Of a DNA stretch of 7,396 bases, positions 5,734 through 7,396 are shown in pieces; position 1 is the stretch's first letter; the number at the start of each line of letters is the position of its first letter. Source of the DNA: a bacterium (GTDB lineage Bacteria > JAMCPX01). The stretch is taken from assembly GCA_021789095.1 (NCBI GenBank), contig JAJYJX010000122.1:1-7396 (forward strand). The letters run 5' to 3'. The translations under genes and the position numbers were made by a program. Below the pieces are notes generated by a model, which saw only the letters and a list, made by a program, of their open reading frames with translations, was not told the DNA's origin and did not search any database.

Positions 5734-5782
5734 GCAAAATAAAGAGGTTCGAGCAATGAGCGAACTTCCTTATTGCAATTTT
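5732..5782 (+). terminator. Strong, probably bidirectional terminator between convergent operons
   Basis: The arms 5732-5751 and 5761-5778 pair over about 16-17 base pairs (TTGCAA with TTGCAA at the base, GAGGTTCG with CGAACTTC at the top, one G-U pair, one mismatch and a two-base bulge) around the 9-base loop 5752-5760. TTTT follows at 5779-5782 on the plus strand. On the minus strand the same stem is followed after five bases by TTTTTT (plus-strand A-run 5721-5726). It ends the dehydrogenase-ferritin operon and very likely also the minus-strand operon that finishes at 5838. Confidence 0.75.
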
Positions 5783-5837
5783 CTGGTTAACCCGGGATTT
5801 TTTCCCCCGCCTATGACATGTAAACTATAATGCCCGT

Positions 5838-7298
5838 CTATCTTACCGTTATAAACTGGGCAAGGACCGTTTCCAGATGCCTGGTATCAAGCGGTATATC
5901 CTTCAGTTCCGCCCTGTTGGCAATATGACCGAAGGTAGTTTCCAGAAAGATCTTAAAGTTATGTATGGTTTTTCTGAGATCAATAAACTTAAATCTGTTC
6001 AGGAGATCATCCTCTTTGTAAACGCTGATCCTGTCGAAAAACTTCTCGAACTCCTCGTTGTCGCTGTACCTGACCAGAGAAAAACTTATGTCCTGGAAAT
6101 AATAGATGTATTCCTTTATCAGGTTGAACAGGACCTGGACCGTGAAATTGTTTATCGCTCCGCTGTCATTCGTATTCTGTTCAAAGAACTCAAGAACATT
6201 CTTGAAGAGCCAGATATCCTCTCTCAATCTTAACGACTGTTCTATTCTGGATACAAAATCGGGAAAGATCTCGTTTCCCTTCAAAGAAGGATTAAATTTA
6301 TGGGCAACGAGTATGATTGACTGCTGTATGAAATTGGCAAGGATACCCTTGGCAGAGTCAATAGCTGCCCTCAGCTTCAGCAGGTTCCCTATCTCTATGG
6401 CGTCCTTTAATATCTGGCCGAAAACCTTCCTGATTTCTATACCTAACTGGAACGACAGGGAGTCTATAGTTGCAATGATACCGTTTTCATACCTCTGGGT
6501 TGACTTCTGCTTCAGAAACTCGTCATCGAGGAACTTGGTAAGTATTTTGGCCTCCGCATGAATGAGGGTGAACAGCAGGAGCGATCCCCTGAGTTCTTCG
6601 GTGTCTTCTGATTCGTTGTTTATGTGCCTGAGGTATAGTACAAGCCTGAACAGGGAAAGGAACACAATGGATGTTTTCAGCCTGAGGTTTTCATTATTTA
6701 TATTGCCGACAATTACCCTTATAGGGGAATCGTAGATCTTGTCGTATCTCTCAAGGAACGGTTCAAGCTTAAGAGGGTTGAAATACTTGTTCATGGAAAT
6801 TTCCCTGCTGGTTAACTGCCCGAGGTTGCTGTACATGCTGTAGGGCACCCTCTTGGCGTTCGCTACGGTTTCATATATGGCTCCAAGGTTCAGAAATGTT
6901 ATGTAGAGCAAGTACAGGCTGTCCCTTGGAGATGATTGCGTCATGTATAACTCGATGATCCTGTCTCTGGCATAATCAGCCAGAAGACGATTTTCGACAT
7001 AAGCCTGAAAGTAGAACACGTTTGCCGATTGATCCACCAGCAGGAGCCTGATAATTGAAACGATTCGCTTTGCCGTAGTGGCCAGTATTTTTAATTCGTT
7101 GTAAAAGTTTTTTGATATGATCTGTTCCTTGTTGGATACAGGAAGGTTGTCTATATTGAAAAACCTTTCGGTAGCACGTAAAAGCATCTCAAGCTCGAAC
7201 AGGAGCCGGTCTTTCCCTTCGACGTTCAGCGTTTCGAGCCACTTATCACGCTCTATCGATAGAACTTTTTTCATCATGTAATCTTTTTTAGTATCCAT
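5838..7298 (-). CDS. Hypothetical protein, 486 residues, cysteine-free and probably all alpha-helical
   Basis: I do not recognise this protein. It runs from ATG 7296-7298 to the stop at 5838. The start overlaps the end of gpsA by 11 bases; only a weak GACGAG lies ahead, so translation probably depends on ribosomes finishing gpsA. ATGs at codons 8 and 9 have no better binding site. The sequence is rich in Leu, Ile, Phe, Lys, Glu and Asn, has no cysteine and only two tryptophans (W20, W363), and consists of repeated amphipathic stretches suggesting many helices. The most hydrophobic stretch is SIVFLSLFRLVLYL at 210-223, interrupted by Arg and too polar to be a confident membrane span. There is no signal peptide, nucleotide-binding loop, metal-binding or other catalytic motif. 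An intracellular scaffold or lipid-related protein is possible given the gpsA coupling, but that is only a guess from position. Confidence 0.8.
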   Translation of the reverse strand: MDTKKDYMMKKVLSIERDKWLETLNVEGKDRLLFELEMLLRATERFFNIDNLPVSNKEQIISKNFYNELKILATTAKRIVSIIRLLLVDQSANVFYFQAYVENRLLADYARDRIIELYMTQSSPRDSLYLLYITFLNLGAIYETVANAKRVPYSMYSNLGQLTSREISMNKYFNPLKLEPFLERYDKIYDSPIRVIVGNINNENLRLKTSIVFLSLFRLVLYLRHINNESEDTEELRGSLLLFTLIHAEAKILTKFLDDEFLKQKSTQRYENGIIATIDSLSFQLGIEIRKVFGQILKDAIEIGNLLKLRAAIDSAKGILANFIQQSIILVAHKFNPSLKGNEIFPDFVSRIEQSLRLREDIWLFKNVLEFFEQNTNDSGAINNFTVQVLFNLIKEYIYYFQDISFSLVRYSDNEEFEKFFDRISVYKEDDLLNRFKFIDLRKTIHNFKIFLETTFGHIANRAELKDIPLDTRHLETVLAQFITVR

Positions 7299-7396
7299 AG
7301 TGCTCGTCTTTAAGGGTTCTGCTTAACAGAGATTTGATGGATTCTTTTGCATCTTTTCCCTTGTGGAGGATCTTGTATATCTCGGCGGATACAGGC
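7288..7396 (-). CDS. gpsA: NAD(P)H-dependent glycerol-3-phosphate dehydrogenase, C-terminal fragment (partial at window end)
   Basis: The last 35 residues of a minus-strand gene that continues beyond the window. The fragment reads PVSAEIYKILHKGKDAKESI, then KSLLSRTLKDEHYGY, and stops at TAA 7288-7290. This fits the conserved C-terminus of GpsA (pattern P-I-T/S-x-x-V-Y-x-I-L-x-x-G-K-x-x-x-x-A/S followed by L-x-x-R-x-L-K-x-E). GpsA reduces dihydroxyacetone phosphate to sn-glycerol 3-phosphate for phospholipid synthesis in the cytoplasm. Its final codons overlap the start of the 486-residue gene (ATG 7298), which implies one transcript and coupled translation. The call rests on a short but characteristic tail; nucleotide-binding and catalytic parts lie outside the window. 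Confidence 0.85.
   Translation of the reverse strand, partial: PVSAEIYKILHKGKDAKESIKSLLSRTLKDEHYGY

Overview
The window is a chromosomal segment of a bacterium of intermediate GC content with clear AAGGAGG-type ribosome binding sites and tightly packed operons. Paired acyl-CoA dehydrogenases, a cobalamin-type radical SAM protein and an EncFtn-like ferritin suggest an anaerobic or microaerophilic lineage such as the former Deltaproteobacteria. That placement is an inference; no marker gene here settles it. Housekeeping genes at both edges (serS and gpsA) and the absence of transposase or integrase genes argue against a recent mobile island.

Layout. 1-267: 3' end of seryl-tRNA synthetase (+), a possible terminator hairpin, then tRNA-Ser(GCT) at 360-446. 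447-644: noncoding, with small imperfect palindromes. 645-2877 (minus): an operon read from right to left, with a short-chain dehydrogenase/reductase (SDR), a 22-codon ORF, and a radical SAM protein with an N-terminal B12-binding-like domain. 2878-3096: divergent control region. 3097-5716 (plus): a three-gene operon with two different acyl-CoA dehydrogenase paralogues and an 84-residue EncFtn-family ferritin-like protein, each gene starting right behind the previous stop with its Shine-Dalgarno sequence overlapping that stop. 5717-5837: convergent intergenic space with a strong, probably bidirectional terminator. 5838-7298 (minus): a 486-residue, cysteine-free, probably all-helical protein of unknown function, whose start overlaps the 3' end of gpsA (7288 to the window edge).

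The most interesting part is the plus-strand operon. The first dehydrogenase keeps the residues that bind the ADP half of FAD across the subunit interface (R265, F268, Q333, G337) but has lost the flavin-side GSD motif and ends five residues after the position of the catalytic glutamate. The second keeps the flavin and catalytic half (LTEPGFGSD, E392-G-T394-G-Q396) but has Glu, Glu and Pro where the ADP-side Arg, Gln and Gly should be. Together they look like two complementary half-enzymes of an obligate heteromer, like the alpha2beta2 FadE complexes of mycobacterial steroid catabolism. The linked ferritin-like protein has the EncFtn ferroxidase residues but neither a recognisable encapsulin-targeting tail nor an encapsulin gene next to it. 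The divergent SDR has His in place of its catalytic Tyr. A CoA-thioester pathway served by these genes is plausible; its substrate cannot be read from the sequence.
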